Source of the DNA: Lutimaribacter pacificus
Lineage (GTDB): Bacteria > Pseudomonadota > Alphaproteobacteria > Rhodobacterales > Rhodobacteraceae
Reading direction: 5' to 3'
DNA length: 64,000 nt
Assembly (NCBI RefSeq): GCF_900142185.1
Contig: NZ_FQZZ01000006.1
Span: 216,520-280,519 of the forward strand
In this document: positions 8,880-20,252 of the stretch, in pieces
Numbering within the stretch: position 1 is the first letter of the stretch
How the letters are laid out: every line of letters begins with the position of its first letter
Made by a program: the position numbers and the translations under genes
The notes under the pieces: model-generated
Database searches by the model: none
What the model was told of the DNA's origin: nothing
What the model saw: only the letters and a program-made list of their open reading frames with translations

Positions 8880-10054
8880 TCCAGATCGGTGACCAGAGCT
8901 ATGCGTTGAACGATCCGGCGGTCCTGCTGGTGCTGGGCGGTGCCGTGCTGGCGGCTCTTTTCCTGATCCTGCTGGTCGTCGCGGTGCGCGCGGCCGGTCG
9001 CACCGCGCGGGTCGCCGAACCGCTGGCGCAGCAGATCGGGATGCTGGGCCAGCGCGTCGAATCGCTGAGCCAGGGGCAGCAGCAGCTTGCCGGCGGCCTG
9101 ACCCACGTGTCCGAGGCGCAGGCGGCCAGCCAGGCCAACATGCTGCAACTGATGGAGCGGCGGCTGGGCCAGGTCAGCGAGAAGATGAACGAGAACCTGC
9201 AAGGCTCGGCCCGGCGCACGGCGCAGTCGCTGGGCGAGTTGCAGCAGCGGTTGCAGGCCATCGACAAAGCGCAGGAAAATATCACCAAGCTGTCGGGCGA
9301 TGTGCTGTCGTTGCAGGATATCCTGTCGAACAAGCAGACGCGCGGCGCGTTCGGCGAGATCCAGCTGCGCGATATCGTGGGCAAGGCGCTGCCCTCGGAC
9401 AGCTACCAGTGGCAGGCCACGCTGTCGAACGGCAAGCGGGCCGATTGCCTGATCTACCTGCCCAACCCGCCGGGGCCGATCGTGATCGACAGCAAGTTCC
9501 CGCTCGAGGCATATGAGGCGCTGGTCAACGCCGAAACGCAGGAGCAGCTGAACCGCGCCAACACCATGATGCGGCAGGCGGTGCGCGCGCATATCAAGGC
9601 GATTTCCGAGAAATACATCCTCGACGGTGAAACCGCCGACGGGGCGCTGATGTTCCTGCCCTCCGAGGCGGTTTATGCCGAGTTGCACGCGCGCTTTCCC
9701 GAGCTGGTGCGCGAGGGGTTCGCGGCGCGGGTCTGGATCGTGTCGCCCACCACCTGCATGGCGACGCTGAACACGATGCGCGCGATCCTCAAGGATGCCA
9801 GGATGCGCGAACAGGCGGGCGCGATCCGGCGCGAACTGGGTTTGCTGTTCGCGGATGTGGAGCGTTTGGGTGCGCGGGTGGAAAACCTCGACCGGCATTT
9901 CGGGCAGGCGGCCAAGGATATTTCCGAGATCAAGATCAGCGCCGACAAGGCGGGACGCCGGGCGCGGCGGCTGGACAATTTCGACTTCGAGGAACTGGCG
10001 CCGGAGCCCGAGGATGCCCCGGTCCTGCGGCTGGAACATCCCAAGGGCGGATGA
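8876..10054 (+). CDS. rmuC: DNA recombination protein RmuC
   Basis: A 392-residue protein with an N-terminal membrane segment (about residues 14-38), a long coiled coil (about 45-150) and the RmuC nuclease-like domain (about 155-360), including the L-R-D-I and D-S-K-F-P-L-E-A-Y motifs. RmuC limits inversions at short inverted repeats and has a predicted restriction-type nuclease fold. The start overlaps mutL by four bases, so mismatch repair and RmuC are probably made from one message. Confidence 0.92.
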   Translation: MIQIGDQSYALNDPAVLLVLGGAVLAALFLILLVVAVRAAGRTARVAEPLAQQIGMLGQRVESLSQGQQQLAGGLTHVSEAQAASQANMLQLMERRLGQVSEKMNENLQGSARRTAQSLGELQQRLQAIDKAQENITKLSGDVLSLQDILSNKQTRGAFGEIQLRDIVGKALPSDSYQWQATLSNGKRADCLIYLPNPPGPIVIDSKFPLEAYEALVNAETQEQLNRANTMMRQAVRAHIKAISEKYILDGETADGALMFLPSEAVYAELHARFPELVREGFAARVWIVSPTTCMATLNTMRAILKDARMREQAGAIRRELGLLFADVERLGARVENLDRHFGQAAKDISEIKISADKAGRRARRLDNFDFEELAPEPEDAPVLRLEHPKGG

Positions 10055-10184
10055 CCGGGCCGCTGTGGCAGGTTTCCCGCAACCGCGAAACGATCTGCGG
10101 GCGATCCCCGCAATACCGGCGAAAGGACAAGGTGTTTGTGCTACGAATCGACGTTACGGGTGGGGTGAAAGGCATGGTATTCTG

Positions 10185-10499
10185 ATGTGGACCCCGGATC
10201 GTTTCCTTGGCCCGTGGACACTGGCGCTGGAGCTGTCGCGCGCGATGATCGACGCGCAGGCCGTCGTGGCGATGCGGCTTGGCGGTATGGCCGGTTTCTG
10301 GGCCGTGTCATCCGGCGAAACCACCCGCATGATCACCGAGAAACCGCGCGCGCTGTTCAAGGCGCAATGGGCCATGCAAAAGGCGTTGCTTGAGGGGCAG
10401 CCGCCGGATGCGATCCTGCGGGCCGGGCTGAAACCCATCCGCAAGAAGGTCGGCCAGAACGCCCGCCGGCTGGCCGCGCGGGGGCCGAAACTGCCCTGA
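10185..10499 (+). CDS. Small conserved helical protein of unknown function
   Basis: A 104-residue protein read from the ATG at 10185. A longer frame open to 9795 overlaps rmuC and reads as shadow. It is predicted mainly helical, with hydrophobic helix M-R-L-G-G-M-A-G-F-W and a basic C-terminal tail (K-K-V-G-Q-N-A-R-R-L). Similar small proteins in Rhodobacteraceae are sometimes labelled 'antifreeze protein' without support; a phasin-like surface protein is another guess. I assign no function. It is convergent with pheA, six bases apart. Confidence 0.65.
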   Translation: MWTPDRFLGPWTLALELSRAMIDAQAVVAMRLGGMAGFWAVSSGETTRMITEKPRALFKAQWAMQKALLEGQPPDAILRAGLKPIRKKVGQNARRLAARGPKLP

Positions 10500-10505
10500 T
10501 GCCGG

Positions 10506-11345
10506 TCAGTGCCGGCGCGGATCGGCGGGGTAGACGCCCAAAATCTTCATCTCGGACGTGAAATAGCGCAGCTCGTCCAGCGCAAGGCGCACGTTGGCGT
10601 CTTCGGGGTGGCCTTCGATATCGGCATAGAACTGTGTGGCGGTGAACGATCCGCCGACCATGTAACTTTCCAGCTTGGTCATGTTGACGCCGTTCGTGGC
10701 GAACCCGCCCATCGCCTTGTAAAGCGCGGCCGGGATGTTGCGGACCTGAAAGACGAAGCTGGTCATCATGCCGTCGTCGCCGCGGCGGCTGTGGTCGCCC
10801 TCGCGCGACATCACCAGGAACCGGGTGGTGTTGTTGCCCTGATCCTCGATATGCCGGGCCAGGATATCCAGCCCGTAGATCTCTGCCGCCAGGTCCCCCG
10901 CCAGCGCGGCCAGCGCCGGGTTGCCCAGCTCGGCCACATGCCGGGCCGATCCGGCGGTATCGGCGCCGGTCACGCGGTGAATGCCGTGCTGCGTCAGGAA
11001 TTTCTTGCACTGGCCCAGAAGGACGGTGTGGCTCATCGCCTGTTCCACCTGCTCCAGCTGCGTGCCCGGCACGGCCAGCAGGTTGATATGCACACGCACG
11101 AACGCCTCGTCGATGATGTGCAGCCCCGAGGCCGGCAAAAGCGAGTGGATGTCGGCCACCCGGCCATAGGTCGAGTTCTCGACCGGCAGCATCGCAAGCT
11201 CGGCACGCCCGTCGCGCACCGCGTCGATCGCATCCTCGAAGGTGCGGCAGGGCAGGGCCTCCATGTCGGGGCGGGCGTCGTGGCAGGCCTGGTGAGAGTA
11301 GGCTCCCGGCTCTCCCTGAAAGGCGATGCGATTGGTTTTCGTCAT
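10506..11345 (-). CDS. pheA: Prephenate dehydratase
   Basis: A 279-residue stand-alone prephenate dehydratase. It converts prephenate to phenylpyruvate for phenylalanine synthesis. Residues about 5-185 are the catalytic domain, with G-E-P-G-A-Y-S-H-Q-A, L-P-V-E-N-S-T-Y-G and the D-x-A-G-S-A segment near the end. Residues about 195-275 are an ACT domain with the E-S-Y region, the usual phenylalanine feedback site. No chorismate mutase domain is fused, unlike E. coli PheA. Confidence 0.93.
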   Translation of the reverse strand: MTKTNRIAFQGEPGAYSHQACHDARPDMEALPCRTFEDAIDAVRDGRAELAMLPVENSTYGRVADIHSLLPASGLHIIDEAFVRVHINLLAVPGTQLEQVEQAMSHTVLLGQCKKFLTQHGIHRVTGADTAGSARHVAELGNPALAALAGDLAAEIYGLDILARHIEDQGNNTTRFLVMSREGDHSRRGDDGMMTSFVFQVRNIPAALYKAMGGFATNGVNMTKLESYMVGGSFTATQFYADIEGHPEDANVRLALDELRYFTSEMKILGVYPADPRRH

Positions 11346-11460
11346 GGGTATTCCGTCAAAAATGCCGAAATCGGGCGTTTCGTCGCGCTAACTATACCTT
11401 GCCTCCGCGAAGGGGAAGCAATAGATAGCGCGCGACGGTTATGAAATGGACAGGCGAACC

Positions 11461-11988
11461 ATGTTTGACACGATGACGATCACGAAGGTGGGTGGCGCGC
11501 TGTGCGGGGCGCTTCTGATCTTTCTTCTGGGCAACTGGGGTGCCGAGTCGCTCTATCACATCGGCGGCGGTCACGGCGACGAAGAGCATGCCGCAGGATA
11601 CATGATCGAGGTCGAAAGCGGCGACGCCGAAGCCGACGAACCCGAAGAGGAAATGGACGTGACCGCCATCCTCGCGGCGGGCGATCCCGGCGCCGGCGCG
11701 CGCGTGTTCAACAAGTGCAAGGCCTGCCACAAGCTGGAAGAGGGCGAGAACGCGACCGGCCCGTATCTTTACGGCGTGGTCGGGCGCCCCATCGACTCGG
11801 TCGAGGGGTTCGGATACTCGGGCGCCCTCGAAGCGCAGGGTGCGGATCACTGGACGCCTGAAACCCTGTTTGCCTTCCTGGAAAACCCCCGCAACTGGGC
11901 GCCGGGCACCACGATGACCTTCGCCGGCCTGAGAAAGCCCGAGGATCGCGCCGACCTGATCGCCTATCTTTCGACGATCGGCGGCTGA
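11461..11988 (+). CDS. Membrane-anchored mono-haem cytochrome c (CycM / cytochrome c-y type)
   Basis: A 175-residue protein read from the ATG at 11461, which has an AGG ribosome site; the ATG at 11446 has none. Residues about 8-30 form an uncleaved membrane anchor, followed by a very acidic linker (about 37-65) and a cytochrome c domain with C-K-A-C-H at 86-90. The far Met ligand is probably in the T-T-M-T-F segment. Such anchored cytochromes carry electrons from the bc1 complex to terminal oxidases, which fits the cbb3 oxidase genes in this window. It is divergent from pheA. Confidence 0.9.
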   Translation: MFDTMTITKVGGALCGALLIFLLGNWGAESLYHIGGGHGDEEHAAGYMIEVESGDAEADEPEEEMDVTAILAAGDPGAGARVFNKCKACHKLEEGENATGPYLYGVVGRPIDSVEGFGYSGALEAQGADHWTPETLFAFLENPRNWAPGTTMTFAGLRKPEDRADLIAYLSTIGG

Positions 11989-12012
11989 TCCCGCGATACG
12001 GATGACCGACGG

Positions 12013-12043
12013 GGCCGTCACCTGCGAAGGTGGCGGCCTTTTT
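12013..12043 (+). terminator. Intrinsic terminator after the cytochrome gene
   Basis: A ten-base stem GGCCGTCACC / GGTGGCGGCC (one mismatch) with a six-base loop is followed by TTTTT. It is placed 25 bases after the cytochrome c stop. Confidence 0.85.
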
Positions 12044-12167
12044 CATGCCCGCGGCGGAAATCACGCGCGCTCACGCAATCTTACCTTGAATGTGGCCAAG
12101 CCGCGCCTTTAGCTTAGATCACCAATATCAGACGTATCCCGAACCGGAACGCGACAGGAGGATGAGC

Positions 12168-14114
12168 ATGACACCCGCCCCCCGCACCCGTGCAATTGCG
12201 CGCCAGCGACAGACGGCCCCTGCCGCTGCCTTCCTGACGTGGATGCTGCTGGGTCTGGCCGCGCTTGCGATCCCGGCGCTGGCGCAGGATCAGGACGGGG
12301 AAACCATGATCCGCAGTCACGGCTATTCCTATTTCGGCAACCTGACCTACCCCGAGGATTACCCACATTTCGACTATGTGAACCCGGATGCGCCCAAGGG
12401 CGGGGAAATCTCGCTGGCGGCGATGGGCACGTTCGATTCGATGAATCCCTACAGCCGCAAGGGCCGGGCGGGGCGGTATTCGTGGATGATGTATGAAAGC
12501 CTGCTGGGCGAGGAACCGTCGAGCGGCGGCGCCGCGCCTGCCGATGTCTATGGCGAGATGTACGGGCTGCTGGCCGAGCGGCTGGAATACCCGGAATCGA
12601 AGGAATGGGTGATCTTCCACATGCGCCCCGAGGCGCGGTTTTCCGATGGTGAGCCGGTGACGGCGCATGACGTCGTGTTCTCGCACAACCTGCTGCTGGA
12701 ACAGGGGCTGCCCTCTTACGCGCAGGCGGTGAAGGTGCGCGTTCTGACCGCCGAGGCGCTGGACGATCATACGGTCAAGTTCACCTTCGCCAAGGATATC
12801 TCGCGCCGGTCGCTGATCGACCAGGTGGGCAGCGTGCCGGTCTGGCCGAAACACTGGTTCGAGGAAACCGGCGCGCGGCTGGACGAACCCCGGCTTGAGG
12901 CAGCGCCGGGATCGGGCCCCTACATGGTGGACCAGGTCGAGGTGAACCGTCGCATCGTCTATAAACGGAACCCCGATTACTGGGGCAAGGATCTGCCGAT
13001 CAACCAGGGCCGGCACAATTTCGACCGTATCCGGGTCGAGTATTTCGGCGACGACACCGCCGCGTTCGAGGCGTTCAAGGCCGGCGAATTCACCGTCCGC
13101 CCCGAGGGCAATTCGCGGCTCTGGGCCACGGGATACGATTTCCCGGCGGTGCAAAGGGGCTGGGTCAGGATGGAGGATCTGCCCGATGGCACGCCCCCCG
13201 CGCCCACCGGCATCATCTTCAACCTCGGCCGCGACAAGTTCCAGGATCGCCGCGTGCGCGAGGCGGTATCGCTGGCCTATAACTTCGAATGGACCAATGC
13301 CTCGTTGCAATACGGCCTGTTCGAGCAGCGCCATTCCTTCACCCAGGGGTCTCCGTTCGAGGCGCAGGGCGTGCCCGAGGGCGCCGAGCTGGAGCTGCTG
13401 GAATCGCTGGGCGACATCGTGCCGCCCGAGATGCTGACCGAACCCGCGGTGATGGCGCACAGCTCGTCCGAGGAACGCCTGACCGACCGCCGCAACCTGC
13501 GCCGCGCGATGGGTCTGCTGGACGAGGCCGGCTGGACCGTGGGCGATGACGGTATCCGCCGCAATGAGGCGGGCGAGGTGCTCAGGATCAATTTCCTGCT
13601 GAACACCGCCGGCTCGCCCACGCTGGAATCTGTGGTCGAGACATTCGTGCAGAACCTGAAAAAGATGGGCATCGACGCGATGGTGGAAAAGGTCGATCCG
13701 TCGCAATACACCCTGCTTGAGCGGGATCGGGCGTTCGACCTGATCTTCGACCAGTATCGCGCCTTCCTGGATACCGGCACCGGGCTGCACCAGATGTATG
13801 GCTCGAAAGAGGCGGCGTTCAGCCTGTTCAACCCCGCCGGGCTGGCCAGCCCGATGGTGGACCGGATCATCGACATATCGCTGCTGAGCGAGACCGAGGA
13901 GGAACGCGACGTGGCGTTGCGCGCGCTGGACCGCGCCCTGCGCTGGGAGCGGTTCATGATCCCGGTCTGGTATAACCCGAGCGTCTGGATCGCCTATTGG
14001 GACCAGTACGACCACCCCGAGGAACTGCCGACCTATTCCGTGGGCCTTTTGGATTTCTGGTGGTATGACACCGACAAAGCCGAAAAGCTCAGGGCCGCGG
14101 GCGCGTTGAGATAA
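12168..14114 (+). CDS. yejA: Peptide / microcin C-type ABC transporter substrate-binding protein
   Basis: A 648-residue periplasmic binding protein of the SBP_bac_5 (oligopeptide/nickel) family. I start it at 12168 because AGGAGG lies six bases before it; the longer frame from 12090 lacks one. A long signal peptide runs to about residue 40 (A-L-A-Q-D). The opening block with H-G-Y-S-Y-F-G and D-A-P-K-G-G is typical of YejA-like proteins. It heads a four-gene run with two permeases and a double ATPase. The real ligand is probably a peptide or peptide-nucleotide. Confidence 0.88.
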   Translation: MTPAPRTRAIARQRQTAPAAAFLTWMLLGLAALAIPALAQDQDGETMIRSHGYSYFGNLTYPEDYPHFDYVNPDAPKGGEISLAAMGTFDSMNPYSRKGRAGRYSWMMYESLLGEEPSSGGAAPADVYGEMYGLLAERLEYPESKEWVIFHMRPEARFSDGEPVTAHDVVFSHNLLLEQGLPSYAQAVKVRVLTAEALDDHTVKFTFAKDISRRSLIDQVGSVPVWPKHWFEETGARLDEPRLEAAPGSGPYMVDQVEVNRRIVYKRNPDYWGKDLPINQGRHNFDRIRVEYFGDDTAAFEAFKAGEFTVRPEGNSRLWATGYDFPAVQRGWVRMEDLPDGTPPAPTGIIFNLGRDKFQDRRVREAVSLAYNFEWTNASLQYGLFEQRHSFTQGSPFEAQGVPEGAELELLESLGDIVPPEMLTEPAVMAHSSSEERLTDRRNLRRAMGLLDEAGWTVGDDGIRRNEAGEVLRINFLLNTAGSPTLESVVETFVQNLKKMGIDAMVEKVDPSQYTLLERDRAFDLIFDQYRAFLDTGTGLHQMYGSKEAAFSLFNPAGLASPMVDRIIDISLLSETEEERDVALRALDRALRWERFMIPVWYNPSVWIAYWDQYDHPEELPTYSVGLLDFWWYDTDKAEKLRAAGALR

Positions 14115-14132
14115 GCGGGAGACAACCGGCAG

Positions 14133-15221
14133 ATGGGCGCCTATATCCTCCGGCGATTGTTGCTGATCGTCCCGACCCTGCTGGGGATCATGATCATCAA
14201 CTTCGTGCTGACCCAGTTCGTGCCCGGTGGCCCGGTCGAACAGGTCATCGCCCAGATGCAGGGCCAGGGCGACGTGACCGCAGGGTTTGCCGGCAGCGGC
14301 AACGACGCCGGCATGGACGTGCCCCAGAACGAGGAATATATCGGCGCGCGCGGATTGCCGCCGGAATTCATCGCCCAGCTTGAACGCGAATTCGGTTTCG
14401 ACAAGCCGCCGCTGGAACGGTTCCTGAACATGATGTGGAACTATGCGCGGCTGGATTTCGGGGAAAGCTGGTTCAAGAAGCGCGAGGTCACCGACCTGAT
14501 CATCGAGGCGATGCCGGTCTCGATCTCGCTGGGGCTGTGGTCGACGCTGCTGGCCTATCTCATCTCGATCCCGATGGGCATCCGCAAGGCGGTGCAGGAC
14601 GGCTCGCGCTTTGACAGCTGGACCTCGACCGTGGTGATCGTGGCCTATGCGATCCCCGGCTTCCTGTTCGCCATCCTGCTGCTGGTGCTGTTTGCCGGCG
14701 GTTCCTACCTGCAGATATTTCCATTCCGCGGGCTGACCAGCGAACAGGCGGTGTGGGACACGCTGACATGGTGGGAAAAGGTGCTGGACTATTTCTGGCA
14801 CATCACGCTGCCGGTCGTGGCCTCGACCATATCCGCCTTTGCGACGCTGACGCTGCTGACCAAGAACAGCTTTCTGGACGAGATCAAGAAGCAATACGTG
14901 ATCACCGCCCGCGCCAAGGGGCTGAGCGAGCGGCAGGTGCTGTACGGTCACGTGTTCCGCAATGCCATGCTGATCGTGATCGCGGGGTTCCCGGCGGCCT
15001 TTATCAGCATCTTCTTCACCGGCTCGATCATCATCGAGAAGTTGTTTTCGCTGAACGGGCTGGGCCTGCTGGGCTTCGAGGCGGCGCTGCAGCGCGATTA
15101 CCCGATCGTGTTCGGAACGCTGTTCATCTTCGGGCTGATCGGCCTGCTGGTCGGCATCCTGTCGGACCTGATGTATGTGCTGGTCGATCCGCGCATCGAC
15201 TTCGAAAAGAGGGAGGGGTAA
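14133..15221 (+). CDS. yejB: Microcin C-type ABC transporter permease YejB
   Basis: A 362-residue inner-membrane permease. It opens with the [16 protein letters not shown] segment typical of DppB/OppB-type proteins. It has about six membrane spans and the cytoplasmic EAA loop near A-R-A-K-G-L-S-E, which docks on the ATPase. A longer periplasmic insert after the first span fits the YejB branch. It follows the binding protein by 18 bases and touches yejE with no gap. Confidence 0.9.
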   Translation: MGAYILRRLLLIVPTLLGIMIINFVLTQFVPGGPVEQVIAQMQGQGDVTAGFAGSGNDAGMDVPQNEEYIGARGLPPEFIAQLEREFGFDKPPLERFLNMMWNYARLDFGESWFKKREVTDLIIEAMPVSISLGLWSTLLAYLISIPMGIRKAVQDGSRFDSWTSTVVIVAYAIPGFLFAILLLVLFAGGSYLQIFPFRGLTSEQAVWDTLTWWEKVLDYFWHITLPVVASTISAFATLTLLTKNSFLDEIKKQYVITARAKGLSERQVLYGHVFRNAMLIVIAGFPAAFISIFFTGSIIIEKLFSLNGLGLLGFEAALQRDYPIVFGTLFIFGLIGLLVGILSDLMYVLVDPRIDFEKREG

Positions 15222-16324
15222 ATGGCGCTGTCCCCCCTGAACCAGCGGCGCTGGCGCAATTTCCGCCGCAACCGGCGGGCCTTCTGGTCGCTGATCGTGT
15301 TCTCGATCCTGTTCGGCCTGTCGCTGTTCGCCGAGTTCATCGCCAACGACAAGCCGATCCTCGTGCAGTATCGCGGCGAATATTTCACGCCGATCTTCCG
15401 GTTCTATCCCGAAACCGCCTTTGGCGGCGATTTCCAGACCGAGGCGGATTACCGCGATCCGGTGGTGCAGTGCCTGATCGAAACCGGCGGGCTGGATAGC
15501 TGTTTCGACACGCCCGAGGATCTGATCGCGGATGCGCGCGACGGGATGATCGACGGCGCCGGGATCGAACGGGGCTGGGCGTTCTGGCCGCCGCTGCGCT
15601 ATTCCTACAACACCACGGTGGACCGGCCCGGCGCCGCGCCGCTGCCGCCCAACGACCAGAACTGGCTGGGCACCGACGATACCAAGCGCGACGTGCTGGC
15701 GCGGGTGATCTATGGCTTCCGGCTGTCGATCCTGTTCACGCTGATCGTGACGACGCTGGCCAGCATCATCGGTATCATCGCGGGTGCGTTGCAGGGGTTC
15801 TTCGGCGGCTGGCTGGACCTGATATTCCAGCGCGTGATCGAGATCTGGGTGGCGATGCCGCAGCTTTACGTCATCATCATCCTGTTCGCGATCCTTGGGC
15901 GGGGCTTCTGGCTGTTGGTGTTCATAACGGTGCTGTTCGGCTGGACGGCGCTGGTGGGCGTGGTGCGGGCCGAATTCCTGCGCGCGCGTAACCTGGAATA
16001 TGTGCGCGCAGCCCGCGCGCTGGGCGTCGGAAACCGGACGATCATGTTCCGCCACATGCTGCCCAACGCGATGGTGGCGACGCTGACCATGCTGCCCTTT
16101 ATCGTCACCGGCACGATCGGGCTGCTGGCCAGCCTCGATTTCCTGGGCTTCGGCCTGCCGTCCTCGGCGCCCAGCCTTGGCGAGCTGACGTTGCAGGCCA
16201 AGCAGAACCTCGATGCGCCATGGCTGGCCTTCACCGCGTTCTTCACCTTTGCCATCATGCTGTCGCTGCTTGTCTTCATCTTCGAAGGGGTGCGTGACGC
16301 GTTCGACCCCAGAAAGACCTTTCA

Positions 16325-16328
<4 letters not shown>
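15222..16328 (+). CDS. yejE: Microcin C-type ABC transporter permease YejE
   Basis: A 368-residue DppC/OppC-type permease. It has an N-terminal span (N-R-R-A-F-W-S-L-I-V-F), a large periplasmic region (about residues 50-145) and then five further spans. The EAA loop is near A-A-R-A-L-G-V-G. The long periplasmic stretch is a feature of YejE rather than ordinary DppC. The stop overlaps the ATPase start by four bases. Confidence 0.9.
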
Positions 16329-17914
<1,586 letters not shown>

Positions 17915-17924
17915 ACGGGCCCCG

Positions 17925-18821
17925 TCACCCCAGCGGCAGGTCGATCACCAGCGCGGCGTGATCGCTGGCATGGGGCCGGTGGTGGCCCACCTGCGGCAGG
18001 TGCAGACCGGCATGGCGCGCGGCCTCCAGCGACAACCCCTCGCGGTGCAGTTCCGGCACGGCACCGGCGCAGGCGCGGGCCAGCGCCGGGCTGGCCAGCA
18101 TCCCGTCGGACCGCCAATAGATATCGTCCCACGGGTCATGCGCCGACCAGCGCGCGCCTTGCGGCAGTCGCGCCATCAGATCGACCGAGAACGGCGGCAG
18201 GATCGGCGCGGTTGCCGGGTCGTCCGCCGGGTGCGCGGGATCGTTCAGGTCGCCCAGGATCAGCCACATGTCGCGGCCCCGCGCCTGAACCAGGTGTCGC
18301 ACGGCCAGCGCCTCGTGCCGGCGCACGGGCCATGCGGCGGCGGGGTCGGGATAGGGCGCCTTGAAATGGCAGATGAACAGCGTCAGCGTGTCGAACCCGA
18401 CCTCAAGGCAATCACGGCGAAAGACCGGCGTGTCGGGATGCACGCCGGGCGGGGCCGCAAGGCCCAGATCGGCCGGGCGCAAATCGGCATGGCTGGATAC
18501 CGCAACGGGCGCGACACGGCTGAGCAGCGCCACGTCCTGCCCGCGCCCGTCATTGCCGGGCAGGCAGATCCGGTGCGGATAGGGCGGCACGCCCGCGGGC
18601 AGCAGAAAGGCGTCGTGGAAATGATCCAGCGTGTCCCGGTCGAACACCTCCTGCAGGGCCAGCACGTCGGCGTTCAGCGCGGCGATCACCTGCGCGCCCA
18701 GCCGCCGGTCGATCCGGTCGGCCCAGGCATCGGGGCTGTCGGGCGTGTCGCGGTCATGCGCACCATCCAGAACCCCGCCGCGCAGGCGCAGGTTCTGGAT
18801 GTTGAAGCTGCCGATGCGCAT
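17925..18821 (-). CDS. Endonuclease/exonuclease/phosphatase-fold protein
   Basis: A 298-residue EEP-fold hydrolase. Visible motifs are S-F-N-I-Q-N-L at the start (metal-site Asn), A-L-Q-E-V (metal-site Glu), G-D-L-N-D (catalytic Asp/Asn) and A-S-D-H-A-A-L near the end (catalytic His). All catalytic positions look intact. There is no signal peptide. Substrate could be DNA, RNA or a phosphoester. It lies 11 bases downstream of hemN on the same strand, so it may share the hemN message. Confidence 0.85.
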   Translation of the reverse strand: MRIGSFNIQNLRLRGGVLDGAHDRDTPDSPDAWADRIDRRLGAQVIAALNADVLALQEVFDRDTLDHFHDAFLLPAGVPPYPHRICLPGNDGRGQDVALLSRVAPVAVSSHADLRPADLGLAAPPGVHPDTPVFRRDCLEVGFDTLTLFICHFKAPYPDPAAAWPVRRHEALAVRHLVQARGRDMWLILGDLNDPAHPADDPATAPILPPFSVDLMARLPQGARWSAHDPWDDIYWRSDGMLASPALARACAGAVPELHREGLSLEAARHAGLHLPQVGHHRPHASDHAALVIDLPLG

Positions 18822-18832
18822 CGGCCCGGCCC

Positions 18833-20188
18833 CTAGATGGCCGAGCTGTGGCCAGCCTTGCTCAGGTCGTAGGCGTCGAAGGCGCGGGCGATCATGCGGG
18901 TCAGCGGCCGGGCCTCGACGGGCACGTCCAGCCCCGCCTCGGTCACCTTGAGAAGCCCGTCGAACTCGGCCGCGATGCGTTTGAACTCGGCCGTCAGGTC
19001 GGCGCGGTCGATGCCGAAGCGGCTGGTGATCTCACCCGCGTCGATGCGGAAATCGCACATCAGCGCCTCGATCATCCGCGACCGCATCAGGTCTTCGCCA
19101 CTGAAGGCATGGCCCCGCGCGGTCGAGAAGCGCCCGTCGCGGATCGCCGCCGTATGCACCGATGTGGCCGAGGCGTTCTGCGCATACCCCTGCGGAAAGC
19201 GCGAGATCGACGAGGCGCCGACCCCGATCAGCACATCCGCCGGATCGTCGGTATAGCCCTGGAAATTGCGCCGCAGCCTGCCGGCGCGCAGCGCCCGCGA
19301 CAGCCCGTCCTCGGGGCGGGCGAAATGGTCGATGCCGATCTCGTCGTAGCCGTCCCAGATGAACAGCCGCCGCGCGGTCTCGAACAGGTCCAGCCGCTCC
19401 TGCGGGGTGGGCAGCGCGTCCGACGGGATCAGTTGCTGGCGCTTGGCCATCCACGGCACATGCGCATAGCCGTAAAGCGCCACGCGGTCGGGGTTGAAGG
19501 ACAGCAGTTTCTGCACGGTTTCGGTGATGCGCACCCCGGACTGGTGCGGCAGGCCGAACAGGATATCGGCGTTCAGGCTTTGCACCCCGCGCTCGCGGAT
19601 CATGTCGACAGCCTGCCGGGTCACGTCATAGCCCTGGATACGGCCGATCGTCTTCTGGATTTCGTCGTCGAAATCCTGCACCCCGATCGAGGCGCGGTTC
19701 ATCCCGGCGGCGGCCAGCACGTCCAGCCGTTCGGCGTCGATCTCGTTCGGGTCGATCTCGACCGAGAATTCGGCCTCGTCCGACAGCGGCGCGATGTCGA
19801 AGATCGAATCGGTCAGTTCGCGCATCATGTCGGGCTTCAGCAGGGTGGGTGTGCCGCCGCCCCAGTGCAGCCGCGACAGTGTGACGCCCCGCGGCAGCGC
19901 CGCGCCCAGCATCGCCAGTTCGGATTTGAGTGTTTCGAGATATGCGCGCACCGGCTCGTCGCTTTGCGTGCCCTGGGTGCGGCAGGCGCAGAACCAGCAC
20001 AGGCGGCGGCAAAACGGGACATGCACGTATAGCGAGATACGGGAACCGGGCTCTATCGCGCGGATCCAGTCGGCAAAATCGGTGGGGCCGATCACGGACG
20101 AGAAATGCGGCGCCGTCGGATAGCTTGTGTATCGCGGCACCTTCGCGTCAAACAGTCCCAGTTTTGCAAGTTGCGTTTTCTTGGCCAT
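18833..20188 (-). CDS. hemN: Oxygen-independent coproporphyrinogen III oxidase
   Basis: A 451-residue radical SAM enzyme. It makes protoporphyrinogen IX without oxygen. The cluster motif is C-R-R-L-C-W-F-C (C-x3-C-x2-C) after Y-V-H-V-P-F. The N-terminal Y-T-S-Y-P-T-A-P-H-F block and the full HemN C-terminal domain distinguish it from the shorter HemW-like proteins. It is divergent from fnrL, with an FNR box between them. An oxygen-dependent enzyme (hemF) also lies in this window. Confidence 0.95.
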   Translation of the reverse strand: MAKKTQLAKLGLFDAKVPRYTSYPTAPHFSSVIGPTDFADWIRAIEPGSRISLYVHVPFCRRLCWFCACRTQGTQSDEPVRAYLETLKSELAMLGAALPRGVTLSRLHWGGGTPTLLKPDMMRELTDSIFDIAPLSDEAEFSVEIDPNEIDAERLDVLAAAGMNRASIGVQDFDDEIQKTIGRIQGYDVTRQAVDMIRERGVQSLNADILFGLPHQSGVRITETVQKLLSFNPDRVALYGYAHVPWMAKRQQLIPSDALPTPQERLDLFETARRLFIWDGYDEIGIDHFARPEDGLSRALRAGRLRRNFQGYTDDPADVLIGVGASSISRFPQGYAQNASATSVHTAAIRDGRFSTARGHAFSGEDLMRSRMIEALMCDFRIDAGEITSRFGIDRADLTAEFKRIAAEFDGLLKVTEAGLDVPVEARPLTRMIARAFDAYDLSKAGHSSAI

Positions 20189-20224
20189 AAGCCTAGCCTG
20201 TAAGGCAGGACACGAGGGTCATCC

Positions 20225-20238
20225 TTGACCCAGATCAA
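20225..20238. promoter_or_regulatory. FNR/FnrL box in the hemN-fnrL gap
   Basis: TTGACCCAGATCAA matches the FNR consensus TTGAY-N4-RTCAA. Its centre is about 43 bases from the hemN start and 21 bases from the fnrL start, so activation of hemN and autoregulation of fnrL are both possible. Confidence 0.88.
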
Positions 20239-20252
20239 GCGCGCGAACACAT

